Positions 1-11,011 of a stretch of 64,000 nt of DNA are shown here, piece by piece. Both the position numbers and the translations under genes were made by a program. Position 1 is the stretch's first letter. Each line of letters starts with the position of its first letter. The notes under the pieces were generated by a model. That model made no database searches. It was not told the origin of the DNA and saw nothing but the letters and a program-made list of their open reading frames with translations. The stretch comes from Hemicordylus capensis (lineage: Eukaryota > Chordata > Lepidosauria > Squamata > Cordylidae). The stretch spans positions 13,790,501 to 13,854,500 of the forward strand of contig NC_069662.1 of the NCBI RefSeq assembly GCF_027244095.1, in the 5' to 3' direction.

Positions 1-96
1 TAGTTCTAAGTGACACAATGGATGCCACCTTTTCTTTATGGAGGGCAGCAGCATCTCTAAGACCTCCTTTGTCATACAGCTGTATGACAAATGGCG

Positions 97-288
97 ATAG
101 TAAAGGATAGATCAGTGGTAGAGCATCTTTTTTTCATGCAGTAGGTCCAAGGTTCAATACATGACACCTCCAGGTTGGGCTGGGAAAGACTCAAGCCTGG
201 AACTTTGGATAGCCATCACCAGTCAATGTAGACACCAGTGAGCAATAGTCTGACTCGGATTAGAGCAGATTCCTATGTCCCTAGAAAT
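97..288 (+). repeat. tRNA-derived SINE
   Basis: A tRNA-like head with an A-box (tagatcagtggtagagca) and a B-box (ggttcaatac) about 35 bases later. It is followed by a body reading 'cctccaggttgggctgggaaagac' in part and a tail near ctgactcggat. The same unit sits at the same place upstream of exon 2 in copies 3 and 4, so it predates the gene duplication. It is a SINE, not a tRNA gene: no cloverleaf can be closed past the B-box. Confidence 0.75.
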
Positions 289-384
289 TCATGCAGGGGA
301 GCTTTCTCCCAATGGCTGCATATCAACAATGGGGAAAGATGTACTGGCTGCATATCTGTATGTCAGAAAAAATATACAACTAGT

Positions 385-560
385 CTTAAAGTCATTCAAC
401 TATGTTTGTTTGTTTAACACATTTGTATTCTGCCCAAAATGCAAGTCTCTGGGCGGTTTACAACAAAACAATAAAAACAACCAATAAAAAGATTAAAACA
501 TTTCAACCATTAAAATTTAAAATGTTAAAACTATCAAAAACACAATCAAACTATTATATG
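385..560 (+). repeat. AT-rich interspersed repeat resembling an L2-type LINE 3' tail
   Basis: Contains ctgcccaaaatgcaag, ctctgggcggtttacaac and long A-rich runs. The same consensus recurs at 37415-37585 and 57060-57230 (orthologous position in copies 3 and 4) and inside the exon-6 fragments at about 12598-12790, 31230-31425 and 45460-45640. The antisense 3' tails of the L2-type LINEs at 13060 and 45930 have the same look, so these may be short tails of that LINE or a SINE sharing it. Confidence 0.6.
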
Positions 561-653
561 TTGTCTTCCATACTTGCAAGCAGAATATATATAAACGCAA
601 TACACTTTTTTGCTGATCTATGCATGTAAAACTACATTAAAATCTCATTGCAG

Positions 654-945
654 TTTAATGCCTAAAAATTACCAGCATGTTCTTGCCTTCATCTTTGCAA
701 TTCAAGAGATCAACATGAATGACCACCTCTTACCCAATATCACACTGGGATTCGAAATCTATGACAATGTTTTCAATCCGCTGATAGCCGTTGAGAACAC
801 TCTGCAGTTCCTCTTCACAGGGCAGGGGAATCCCTTGAATTACAACTGTGACGGGAAGCAGCAGCTAGTCCTTGCCATTGGTGGGCTCACCTCCCCAAAT
901 TCCATGCAGATGGCCAGTGTCTTCAATACCTACAAGATCCCACAG
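654..945 (+). pseudogene. V2R copy 1 exon 2 (Venus-flytrap N-lobe)
   Basis: A 292-nt exon follows a ttgcag acceptor and ends before gtatgt. The first base completes a codon begun in exon 1, and 97 codons follow. The translation contains [31 protein letters not shown] and [19 protein letters not shown], the start of the class C ligand-binding domain. The exon itself is undamaged. Confidence 0.9.
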
Positions 946-1089
946 GTATGTCTGTTCCTACAGAGGAGTAGCTGTAGTCATTCAGAAATAGCTACGTTCC
1001 TGAGGTAGCTCAGTTTGGAAGCAGCTTTTGAGAAGGCAAGGCTTCTCAAGTGGAAGACAAGTGGAAAACAAGTGGAAGACAAGTGGAGA

Positions 1090-1450
1090 ACATTTGTTTT
1101 TGTTCCTAAAGGAGAAAGCAAGAGGGCAAGCAAACAAACCAACAAGGGGGAAACGACAAAGTAAGTTTGTTAGGGCTAGTCTTTTATAGGGTTTAATTTC
1201 TGGCTGTACCCCTACTAATTGTGCGAAGAGGCACCTTTTTGATGTGGTGATGATTCTCTTTATTTAGCAGGGGGAGAGTAACTGGCACAATCCAACCGCA
1301 GCACAGTACCTTCAATGACTGTTGCTGGTGTCTATATTTCTTTTTAGATTGTGAGCCAGTCAGGGACAGGGATCCATCTTATTTATTTATTATTTCTCTA
1401 AGTAAAGCATTCTGGAAAATTTTGCTGAGAAGTGGTATATAATTATTTGT
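1090..1450 (-). repeat. SINE-like repeat, antisense
   Basis: The reverse complement reads like the sense copy at 2385-2640: 'ccctgtccc...gctcacaatctaaaaagaa', then 'caacagtcattgaaggtactgtgctg' in part and 'ctaaataaagagaatc'. The family also occurs at 33925-34255, 38080-38450 and 57750-58100 (antisense) and at 39440-39700 and 59085-59345 (sense). Confidence 0.65.
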
Positions 1451-2384
1451 TGTTGTTGGCTGGCTAGGGGTTCATTTTTGACAGGGCAGTTTCAATTTCA
1501 GTTTCAGTTGTGCCTAGAGAGAAAATGGGTGGGGATTAGCTACAGCTGTGCTCTGAAGGTGGCTCAGTTTGGAAGCCACCCTTGAGAAGACAATGCTGAG
1601 ACAAGGGCAGTTTTTCTTTTTGGATATCTATGAGCAGGAGTTTGGTAACAGACATCAAATGAGTTTTGTGAGGGGTTTAGTAGGGAAGTTGCATGTGGGC
1701 CCAGAAGTGGTCTCCCTTTATCAGAAACAAGACACCAAGCATGAGAAGGTGAGTACTGCCCCACTTTTGTAACTTTCCTGGAGGAAGAGCTTGATACCTT
1801 TAATTAGATGATGATTGCAGCTTAGACCAATCTGTGAAGTAAACAATCTCTATGTCTACATTCACACATAACATGAAACCGGAGGTGAAGTGACCTCCAG
1901 TTTCAAAAACTGTTTGTCTGTTTGTGGACAACCACAGTTTCAACAGAAAATGAAGTTGCGGTTTTCCTCCCCTGAGAGTGATTTGCACTTTTGGTTTCTA
2001 ATGAAGACTACCACTTGGACAGTTCCACCAGAGGACTTGGAACCACAGTTACAAACCACAGTTTGTTATATGCAAATGCAGCCACTATATTCTAAATTCT
2101 AAATAACCAATAAAACCAGTTATGAAGCAAGAATGCCTGCAGAAGAGGGGCTGCCTCCCAGAGTGTGACTATCTGCCTGAGGTGCAGAAGTTGTGGGTGT
2201 GCGTTCGGTGAAAACAGCTCCTGGTTCTCAGGTAACAAGTGCATTCTCTTGATGCCAAAATGGCGGACCTGGAGAAGCTCAGGGAAGCAGAGAGGTTTGT
2301 GGATGAGACCCTCAGGAATGTGATAGAGGCATCCAATTCCCATGCTGACATCTCCTCTACTCTCATAGATGATGATGATGATGA

Positions 2385-2640
2385 TGATGAATTCAATTTC
2401 TATACCGCCCTTCCAAAAATGGCTCAAGGCGGTTTACACAGAGAAATAATAAATAAATAAGATGGCTCCCTGTCCCCAAAGGGCTCACATTCTAAAAAAA
2501 AAATACAAGATAGAAACCAGCAACAGTCACTGGGGGTACTATGCTGGGGGTGGATAGGGCCAGTTACTCTCCCCCTGCTAAATAAAGAGAATCACCACAG
2601 TAAAAGGTGCCTCTTTGCCCAGTTAGCGGGGATGATAATC
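2385..2640 (+). repeat. SINE-like repeat, sense, preceded by a GAT microsatellite
   Basis: Begins just after a run of about seven gat triplets with attcaatttctataccgc. It then has atggctccctgtccccaaag, gctcacattctaaaa and ctgctaaataaagagaatc. The microsatellite is at the 5' end, so it probably grew at the insertion junction. Confidence 0.65.
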
Positions 2641-2799
2641 TAAGGGATGCAGGGCATCAGTCTGAAGAAGAGAGGAATGCTCTCTTAGAAGGGACACCTT
2701 CCTTGCATAATGCTCCCAAATCCTCTCACACATAGGATACTCCTCCAGTGATTGGGGGCCTCCTAGTAGTGGGCAATTTGATAATTAGGAACTGGGGAA

Positions 2800-3215
2800 G
2801 GGGAAGAAGAGTGCAACAAAGATGATCAGGGGCATAGTGCACCTTTCTTATAAGGTAAGTCTACAGTGTCTGGGGCTTTTTAGTTTGGAAAAGGGGTGGC
2901 TATGGGGAGACATGATGGACGTTTATAAAATTATGCATGGAGAAGAGAGAGTGGACAGAGAGAAATCTTTCTCCCTCTCTAACAAATCTCATGGGTCTGA
3001 AGGCCAGGTAAAATAGGACCAACTAAAGGAAGTCATTTTTCACAGAGCAGAAAATTAATCTATGGAGTTCTCTGCTATGGGATGTGGCAAATATAGAAAG
3101 AAAGAAAAAAGGCATGCCCTTACCTCTTGCCAGTTGGCTTCTCAGAGGCATCTGGTAGGCCACTGTGTGAAACAGCAAGGCTGTTCTTATGTTCTTGAAT
3201 AGAAAGGTTTTCATC
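2800..3215 (+). repeat. CR1-type LINE 3' fragment
   Basis: Contains gcaacaaagatgatcagg, gggctttttagtttggaaaa, ggggagacatgatgga and a later part with gtggcaaat and ggcatctggtaggccactgtg ending at ttcttatgttct. This order matches the widespread 3' end of CR1 ORF2 and its tail in sauropsids. Internally deleted. Paralogous copies are at 39860-40260 and 59505-59920. A truncated one at 21049-21330 forms the left edge of copy 2. Confidence 0.7.
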
Positions 3216-3613
3216 CCCTTCCAAGTCCTTAGAGTGTTTTCTCAAAAAATTAAGGAATAATTACTCAGTCCACTGTGCAATGTCTTGTTTTCAATACATT
3301 ATTATTGTCATTTTCTTTCAATATTAGGGTCACAACTCCCCTGAACACATTTTCTTTCAAACTGGGTTTCAACCTTGCACCAGCTTTCACTTTCACGTAG
3401 GAATAGTCTTTAATTTTTCTTCATCCTGTTTAGAATCCTATCCCAGTATAAGACTCAATGGTACCAGTCATTCCTACTCAAAATAGAAATATTGTCTTAT
3501 CTGTAATATTTGATGGAAGCTGAAATTTAGTGAATTGAAGAAGTAATAATTTGATCAAGAACAAAGGGATGTCCTTGTAATACTGTTTTTAAAAAACAAT
3601 TTCCCCCATATAG

Positions 3614-4460
3614 CTGAGTTATGGATCTTTTGACCCTGTGCTAAGTGATCAAACCCGGTTCCCTTTTTTCTTCCGGATGGTTCCAAGTGAAGACCTTCAA
3701 TATATCGGGATTATTTTTCTGCTGAAGCATTTCAAGTGGAATTGGATCGGTCTGCTCACATCAGATGATGACAGTGGAGAAACATTTCTTCAAAATATGA
3801 GACCAAGACTTCTCCAGAGCAATATTTGTATTGCTTTGGCACAATCCATTCCAAAAGTAACAAGTCACATCAAATACACACACTGAAAAAATGCTGTTGG
3901 AAATAGCTAATGCTGTCTGGAAGGAAGCAAAGATGAATGTGGTTCTTGTCCATGGGAATAGTCATTCTATGGAGGGTTTACGAATAATCTTAGAATCCTA
4001 CGAATTTCATCTTAAGCTTCCATTGGAGAGAGTGTGGCTCATAACTGCTCAGTGGGATTGCACAACTCTTTTTTCATGGGATAAATTCACAGGGAAATCC
4101 TTCAATGGTTCTTTGTCATTCACACTTCACACAAAAGTGGTTCCAGGATTTCAGGACTTTCTTGAGAACATAACTCCATACCAGTCTATGATATATTTCA
4201 TCCATCAGTTCTGGATGTTTGCATTTTTCTGTTCACTCCCAAAGCATGGCTTATATGTTCCAAATCAAGACAACTGTACTGGGGAGGAGAAACTGGGGAG
4301 CCTCCCTGAATCTGTCCTTGAAATGGGCATGTCTGGGCAGAGCTATAACATCCACAATGCTGTTTATGCTGTAGCACATGCTCTCCATTCTATGTATTCA
4401 TCGAAAGCTAAACAGAAAGAAATGGAGAAACACGGGGGAAAGAGTCTTTTGTTGTGGCCT
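3614..4460 (+). pseudogene. V2R copy 1 exon 3 (ligand-binding domain, 2-bp deletion)
   Basis: Starts [16 protein letters not shown] after a tag acceptor and runs to a gtatgt donor. Against copies 3 and 4 it lacks two bases in the stretch reading gtcac(ac)atcaaat near 3866-3870. This breaks one 283-codon frame into two open pieces (to 3886, and from 3891). The second piece keeps the normal sequence down to [19 protein letters not shown], so the damage is a single event and looks recent. Confidence 0.9.
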
Positions 4461-5857
4461 GTATGTTTCCTCCGCTTTGTTTCCATGTCACTTCTCATTG
4501 TATTAGTTCATAACTCATATTAGCAGTTGTGATATAATGTCTGATTGTGGCATGCAGTTCCTGACATCCTGATTAGCAAAGCACTGGTGAAGCAGTGTGA
4601 GTTGGTTTAGGCTGAGAGAGAAGAAACTCACTCAGAATCATACAGAATCACCCATGATCTTCATGGCTAAATGGAGATTTGAATTTGAAAAATTCAATTG
4701 GAAATCAAATCAAATTGCCCTTTTCAGGGAAGAGACAATTATTATGTTTTCAACAAAAATAAATTTCAGGAAGCAAACCTTATATCAAACATCTTGTAAA
4801 TGTTTATACAATATTCAGTATTGTTTGATGTTTTAATATGGCTGATACCCATTCCACAATAAGGTAAATGGATATCAGTTTTTCCAAAAGTCTTTCCCTT
4901 TGTTATAATTATCCCCAAATTGCTTTGTATATCAATTTATATGTGAATATTCACTGCTGTAAGATCCTGTAATATTCTTCAACAGAAATTGCTATTGCTT
5001 CCAGTGGCTTCCTACCAATATAAACATGCTTAAAGGTATATTCCTGATAGGTATATAGTATTTCTTCTCAGTGACGTCTTCCAGTTGGTGATCAAGGGAT
5101 TTGTTGTTAAAGTGATAAAGTTAATGCAATTTTCCACAATTTGACCCAGGGTGTGAACTTTTTCTCCTCCCAATTAGCTTCATGCTTTTCTGAGCAATAT
5201 CCATTTCAACAATAGTGCTGGGGAAGAAATCTTTTTTGATGAGGAAGGGAGCCTGCCATCAGGATACGATATCATCAACTTGGTCACATTCCCCAATGAC
5301 ACCTTCCAGAAAGTCCAAACTGGAAGGATGGATTCCCTGGCTCGTGAAGGAAAAAGGTTCACCATGGATGGAAGTGCTACTGTATGGAACCACAAGTTTA
5401 AAGAGGTATGGAGACCTGTCCCGCCTCACCTTGCTGGGTTCCCTGACTTTAAGGGGTTTTCTCACAACCCAGCTCCAATATCAGGAGTGAAGAGTGTTGG
5501 GAGGGAGAAATGGGCTGAAAGGAATGGAGTGCCATGATGGGGGATGCTCTGTTTCTCTCCTCTGGGCAAAGCTCCGGGAGTCTCAGATTGAGGACTCCAG
5601 CAGTAGGGACCAGGTGACCTCCCCCACTCCCTGACAGAGGAATTTATCAGCCTGACCCCAGATTTGCCTTGACCATGTTTGATGCCTCTGACCTCTTTTT
5701 GTCTGCCTGCAGTCAGACCCACCTTGGCTTTTGCCTGGTTCAGGGAGTAGACCCCTATTCCATACTCTTCATATGTGGATATTTGGTTTTGAGAATAATA
5801 GAAGAGGTGGGGGGAATCGGAACATTCTTCCTTCTTGCTCCTGTTAGATGCAGCCCC
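4461..5857 (+). other. Introns 3 and 4 of V2R copy 1 around exon 4
   Basis: Intron 3 (4461-5177) and intron 4 (5406-5857) align along their full length with the same introns of copies 2-4. I see no separate gene or distinct repeat. Short open frames reading out of exon 4 into intron 4 recur in every copy and are not real. Confidence 0.6.
5178..5405 (+). pseudogene. V2R copy 1 exon 4
   Basis: A 228-nt exon (76 codons, phase 0 at both ends) between a ttag acceptor and a gtatgg donor. It reads [17 protein letters not shown], then [22 protein letters not shown] and [14 protein letters not shown], the C-terminal part of the Venus-flytrap domain. It is open and nearly identical to the other three copies. 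Confidence 0.9.
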
Positions 5858-5984
5858 GTTCCCGATGTGTTGAGAGCTGCCATCTTGGATCCAGCAGGAT
5901 TGCCCAGCAGGGAAGACAAGTTTGTTGTTATGATTGTGCTCACTGTCCTGCGGGGAGGATTTCAACACAGACCGGTAAAAACAT
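5858..5984 (+). pseudogene. V2R copy 1 exon 5 (cysteine-rich domain)
   Basis: A 127-nt exon after ctgttag and before gtaaaa. It encodes MQPRSRCVESC and [16 protein letters not shown], the cysteine-rich linker typical of V2R, mGluR and CaSR proteins. The six expected cysteines of this exon are present. It is too short to show up well as an isolated ORF, but it is fixed by the splice sites and by the four-way repeat. Confidence 0.88.
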
Positions 5985-7639
5985 GTATATTGGGAAACCA
6001 AATCCAAATGTTTAAAATTCTCTATCTTATTTTCTACATCAAATAGATGACTGAATTTCTCAACATACTTCTGTTGAACTCAAGTACTAGTGCCAAGATC
6101 TGAGGGTTTTATTTAGTCTGGCAAATCTTTTCACTTGAAAAACTTTCCCTACTCCTTCTCCAGGAGCAGCAATCTGCCCTCTGCAGCATCATCTAGGACT
6201 TAATCTTCAGGTATTAGCACCCTTGCAGGGAAAGGAAACATTTTGTTTTCTTACAACTAAATTCTCAGAATATCTAGGCTTTTCATGTGAAGCCAGAATC
6301 TGTAACCATTCCAAAATTAGAAAGAGTTTATGCAGGATAGAGACTATGGCTTTTATGATGAGCATTCCTTTAGTTTAAGTTTTCAGGTGCTGGCCTTTGC
6401 AGAAGAATATCCTGGATTCTTTGAAAGTTAAAACAATAAGCTTCAGTGGCCAATGTTCCCATTAGAAAAAGTTGATGCTAGGTGATATGCATTGATGCTG
6501 CTGAAAGGGTCAACGAATGGAACACTGCTACTCACTTGGGGACAGTGAATTTGGATGATCGCCCCTTCCCCCCAGAAGCATTCTTCACCAGTGGGAAATA
6601 TGTCCCTGAGGGTCATATAGCTCTCAGGGACATAGTTTTGACTGGTGCAGAGCACTTCTGGGGGAAGGAGAGATCATCAAAAATTATTCTCTCTTTCATA
6701 GGTGCTGGTGCTGTATTACCCTTCATAGGTAGTACCAGCATTTTGCAACTCAACATTTCTGCCAATATAGACAAAATAAAACAATGCCAAAAAAATGCCT
6801 AAAATGGCACAGTGCCTACTAATGAGAAACATCAACTGTTCTGCTCCTGAATATGGACAAAGAGATTTTATCTTATTTATTGGTTTTGTGTTTTCAATTT
6901 TCATATTGCCTCTTGTTAAAATTCTATGTATAATAGGGAAGTGCAAAACATTTTGAGTGTTCCGGCACCGAAACGAAAAACCCAATCACCATCCTGAAAT
7001 ATTTTGGAGCTGAAACAAATCGCCCTTGTTTCGGTTCCGAAAATGTTGTCGTTTCGGCCCTCCATTTTGTGACCGAGAACGTGCTTCTCCTTTCTCCTCC
7101 AATTTGAGTTCTGATGTGTGCTTGAATTTCCTGCCTTTCAGCCTCCCATTCACTTCCGCAAAGTTCCAAAATGTGCTTCTTCTTCCTCCTCCATTGAGTT
7201 CGGTGACATGTGCTTGAATTTCCTCCCTTTCAGCCTCCCATTAACTTAAATGCAAGTTCTGATGTGCAAAATAATGCCCATATTTGGCTCTACAGGAGCC
7301 AAATTAATCTCCCATTAGCTAAGGGGAGATGGAGGAGGGGGCAAGTGGGGGGGGGATTTTGTGAGATGTTTTCAGGAGGGTATTAAAGGACCAGCAGCCG
7401 TTTCTTCCTTGCTGCTGCCTTGTGTGGGGAGAGAGCTCTTTTGCATGATTGCTCAGCCTTGCCATCCCACATCCACCATTGCCTCCAACCATTGTTCAGC
7501 ATTGCCACCATTGCCACCTTTTTTTCTCCAGCAATTTTTTTAATTGAGAAAAAGAAGAGGAATCCATCTTTTATTCCTTCTGTCTTGCTAACACGGAAAG
7601 CCTGCTACCTGAGCCATCCTTGGACCTTGGCTGAGCCAT

Positions 7640-9270
7640 CCTTGGACCTGGGGGATCTAACACAGGCTTCTTTGGAAGAGGCCTAATGATTGCCTCCTTA
7701 AGACAAGGAGGCATCCTGCCCCCCTCAGAGGACCATTTATGATTACCACCAGGCTTTCTACAACAGCCCACCTGCTAGATCGAACAAGCCATGTTGGAGA
7801 AGGATCAAGTGAACAAGTGGTAGGCCTCACTGCTCCAAGCAGCTTGTCAACCTCCTCAGGAGTTACAAACTGAAATTGATCCAGTCAAATCACATAGGAG
7901 GAGTTTTTGGGCACCTCCAGTTCAGACACCAAATTAATTGTGGTTTCTCCATTTAGGTCTGCCCGAATCCAAGAGATTTTATCTGCGAAAAACTCAAAAA
8001 ACACATCACAGTGGGAAACTGATGACTCCAAATTCTGGTTCAAGGTGGAGGGGCGGATACTAGTCCCTTCACAACCCTGAACAACTCCACTGGACGTGAA
8101 CTCGCAGAGGCAATGTGGGCAGAAAAGAACCACCTGTTTGCCGCGCGTGTTACCTGAGCATAGATCTTTAGATGTGCTTTATGTCGCTATCTGTCGGATA
8201 CGGGTCTTTCTCCACTTGTGCTCCAATCGCCTGCCTTGCCACTTCAGCCCCTGTAGATCTTCCGTATACCAAAAGGGGCCAATTTTGAAGCGGGTCAAAG
8301 GGGATGCTTGGGAGCAATTGTGTCTACTGCCCTGGTGAGCAAGTTGTTCCAATTCTCAACCAGGGTGTCAACAAGATCACCGGCAAAGACAACACTGAAT
8401 CCTTTCAAGGCTTCTTGGAATCCTACTGGATCCAATAACGTCTTTGGGCGAAAAATTCTAATAGGACCCTCGCCCCGGTAGAGGTGGGAAGTGCTTGTAA
8501 GTCCAATCTTAACCATCCATGACAATGGGGAAATCACAGGCGTCCCCACCCACAGAACACCACCCTGATCAGTCAAAGACCAAATCAAGCATGTGACCTG
8601 CAATACGCATCGGTCCAGAGACCACTTGGGATAGGCCCATAGTTGTCATGGCCGCTATGAACTCCTGAGCTGCCCTGGACAGATTGGTCCCGAAATGAAC
8701 ATTGAAGTCCCCCAGCACCAAGAGTCTGGGAGATTCCAATGTGAGTTCTGCAACCAAGTCCATGAGCTCAGTAAAGGAATCTGTTGGGCAACGGGGCAAT
8801 CGGTACACCAACAGAAGTCCCAATCTATCCCTGGTCCCCAAATTTAAATACACACATTCAATATGATCTGATACCCGAACAGGGACCCTGGTAAGGGAGA
8901 TGTTAGCCTCTACCTCCCCACCCACGTCCCCTGACCCGCTCCTCTACAGAATATCCTGGAGGGAGAAGCTGGGACCAGACTGGACCACTAGCCTCCCCCA
9001 ACCAAGTTTCACTAATACATACCAGGTCGGCTCCTTCATCCATGATCAAATCAGGGATGAGTTTAGGTTTATTTTGGACCATCCTGGCATTACAGAGGAA
9101 CAGGGTAATGCTATGTGGAATGTTGGCAGTGCCCCCCCAAGGTCAAAGAGCTGGCAGGACATCCGGAAGGGGAGACCGCTATTAAATTTCTGACTACCTT
9201 CCCCTGGAATGGCCTGATGACCTGCCAACATTACTTCTTGTATTCCCCACCACTACCAGGATAGCTGTCC
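7640..9270 (-). mobile_element. L2/CR1-clade LINE, antisense, internally deleted
   Basis: On the minus strand, pieces of ORF2 are readable. The endonuclease part has LLVYRLPRCPTDS, LLVLGDFNVHFGTNLS and IAGHMLDLVFD. Before the reverse transcriptase comes MPPCLKEAIIRPLPKKPVLD. The reading frame is broken in many places. The fuller relative in copy 2 (24925-27880) supplies the palm motif region. It was already in intron 5 before copies 1 and 2 split. Confidence 0.78.
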
Positions 9271-9514
9271 CATAGTCAACAAAGGTGATATCAAAGAGAT
9301 GTGCCAAAAAATTGTGTGTCACCATTGTTGTTGTTGTCATCATCACTCTTTCAACTTGCGCAGGTGAGAGGGGGGCAAAACCTCGCTATTCCACTGGCAG
9401 AATGTGTTGTTTAGCAGCATCCTTACTTTACTTGCTTTGGAAACCCGGTTCTCTTCTTTGCAAAGCTCTACTGTTGTTGTTGATGTGTGCTGTTAATGCA
9501 GACTGGGGACAGAA

Positions 9515-9915
9515 AGAGTGGGGGTAGTGGTAGTGCTCCAATGGGTGCCTGCCACCACCCAGATCCCAAAGGGATTGGGCAAAGGACTGGGTTTTGGTCA
9601 TTTGTTGAAGTTTGAGAGTCTTTGGGGCAGATTCAGGGCAGAAAGGGGGCATCTGGGGTGGAAGAGTGGGGTGGGGAGACAGTGCCCCAATGGATGCCTG
9701 TCATCACCCAGATCCCAAAGGGATTGGGCAAAGGGATGATTTTTGGTGATTTGTTGAAGTTTGAGTGTCTTTGGGGCAGATTTGGGGCAGAAAGGGGGCA
9801 TTTGGGGTGGAAGAGTGGGGTGAGGTGGTAGTGCCATACCCCAGTGGGTGCCTGCCACCACCCAGATCCCAAAGGGATTGGGCTAAGGGCTGATTTTTTG
9901 TGATTTGTTGAAGTG
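9515..9915 (+). repeat. Three tandem units of about 150 bp
   Basis: The phrase agatcccaaagggattgggc occurs at about 9561, 9710 and 9864. Each time it is preceded by tgcctgccaccaccc or a close variant and followed by gatttgttgaagtttg. Copy 2 has the same three units at about 28130-28510. No protein is indicated; the open frames arise because unit length is near a multiple of three. Confidence 0.8.
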
Positions 9916-10365
9916 TATGCGTCTTTAAGGCTTTTCTCCATAGCAATAATGGAGGTTTCAGCAGCCCCATAACTGCACTTGGGGGGCACTGGGGTGGCCC
10001 AGAGCAAGTGACGGTGTAGTGCACAGGGGGTGCCAACCACCCCCATGGGTTGCTAACCCATGGGGTACAGGGTTTTGTTGTTTCTGAGGTGTTCTGAGTG
10101 TCTATTCTCTGGTAGCATATGGGATTTATAATGACAAACCATGAATCCACTCTCATTTGCTACCAGTGAAACTACACTAAAAATCCCTCAGAAACAACAA
10201 AACCCTATACCCCATGGGATAGCAACCCATGCGGGTGGTTGGCACCCTCTGTGCACTACACCTCCACTCACCCTGGGCCACCCCAGCGTCCCCCAATTGC
10301 AGTTATGGGGCTGCTGAAACCTCCATTATTCCCTATTGAGAAAAACCTTAAAGACACTTAAATTT
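9905..10365. repeat. Long inverted repeat (foldback), arms about 200 bp
   Basis: The left arm (about 9905-10110) has ggaggtttcagcagccccat, gtagtgcacagggggtgcca and gggttttgttgtttctgagg. The right arm (about 10175-10365) has their reverse complements in reverse order: cctcagaaacaacaaaaccc, tggcaccctctgtgcactac and atggggctgctgaaacctcc. The loop is about 65 bases. The same foldback is at 28510-28970. Copy 3 keeps only the outer part of the right arm from 43052. Confidence 0.8.
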
Positions 10366-11011
10366 TAAAAAACACTTTTTAAAAAATCAACACTTTTCCC
10401 AATTCCTTAGAAATAATTCTGGTAGCTTCCTTGCCACCACTAGGCACTACCACCAACTATACTCCACCCTGGGACATCCCTTCCCCCCCAACATGAAGGA
10501 GAAAATCTTAAAGATGTGTGAACTTCAAAAAAATCACCAAAAATCAGCCATTTGCTCAATTCCTCTGAAATTTGAGTGGTAGCCTCCATCCATTAGGCAC
10601 TTCCATCCCATACCATTCTTTTGGCTCCAGGACCAGTTTTTTGGATGCTAATCAGTTCATATTCAGATTTGGATTAATTCGGAACCGAATCGAATCTGGG
10701 GTGATTTGGATGGGTCTGATTTGGATCCGAAATGATATAGGGGTGTTTTGATTTGGGTCCAAAATCAAACGTCGAATATCCGATATGCACATCCCTAGTG
10801 TAGATCACAGATAAAATGAAATAAATCATTAAATTAAAAACTATAAGAAAAGCAAAAGTAAGAGCAGCTTAAAATCTATCAATGTCACATGAGAGGGAGC
10901 AAACCTTAACAACCCGGTCTGTAGTAAAACAAGAAAGTCAACAGATTCCAGTTAAAGTTGAACAATGTTTGTGTATCTTGGCAAAACAAAGACTTTGTTG
11001 ATGTATTTCAG

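Larger units (their letters stand above)
946..3613 (+). other. Intron 2 of V2R copy 1, built mostly of repeats
   Basis: Holds two copies of one SINE-like repeat in opposite orientation (about 1090-1450 antisense, 2385-2640 sense), a (GAT)n microsatellite at about 2367-2391 and a CR1-type LINE tail at 2800-3215. The remaining parts (1450-2360, 3215-3600) show no coding signal I recognise. The open frames there are short and repeat in copies 3 and 4 only because the whole intron was duplicated. Confidence 0.7.
5985..11011 (+). other. Intron 5 of V2R copy 1, enlarged by nested repeats
   Basis: From 5985 to 6930 the intron is ordinary and shared with copy 2. At about 6934 a compound repeat begins (tagggaagtgca) that ends near 10797 with tgcacatccct, an imperfect inverted match of about 12 bases. 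Inside it lie an antisense L2-type LINE (7640-9270), three tandem units of about 150 bp (9515-9915) and a long inverted repeat centred near 10135. Copy 2 has the same structure. In copy 3 most of it has been deleted. Confidence 0.65.

Noticed and set aside
97-288. Possible tRNA gene (A- and B-box present)
   Set aside because: Repeated at several sites with the same non-tRNA body and tail and without acceptor-stem pairing; it is a SINE head.
5215-5537. Open frames running from exon 4 into intron 4
   Set aside because: The V2R frame ends at the conserved gtatgg donor at 5406. Continuation is intron and is the same in all four copies.
5462-6007. Minus-strand open frame of 181 codons opposite exon 5
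   Set aside because: Shadow of exon 5 and intron 4. Paralogues at 22774-23320 and 42443-42973 are broken at different places, and there is no known homologue.
9285-9527. Hydrophobic 80-codon frame (also at 27884-28126)
   Set aside because: It straddles the end of the antisense LINE and a (ttg)n-rich stretch. Similarity between the two places is due to duplication of the intron.
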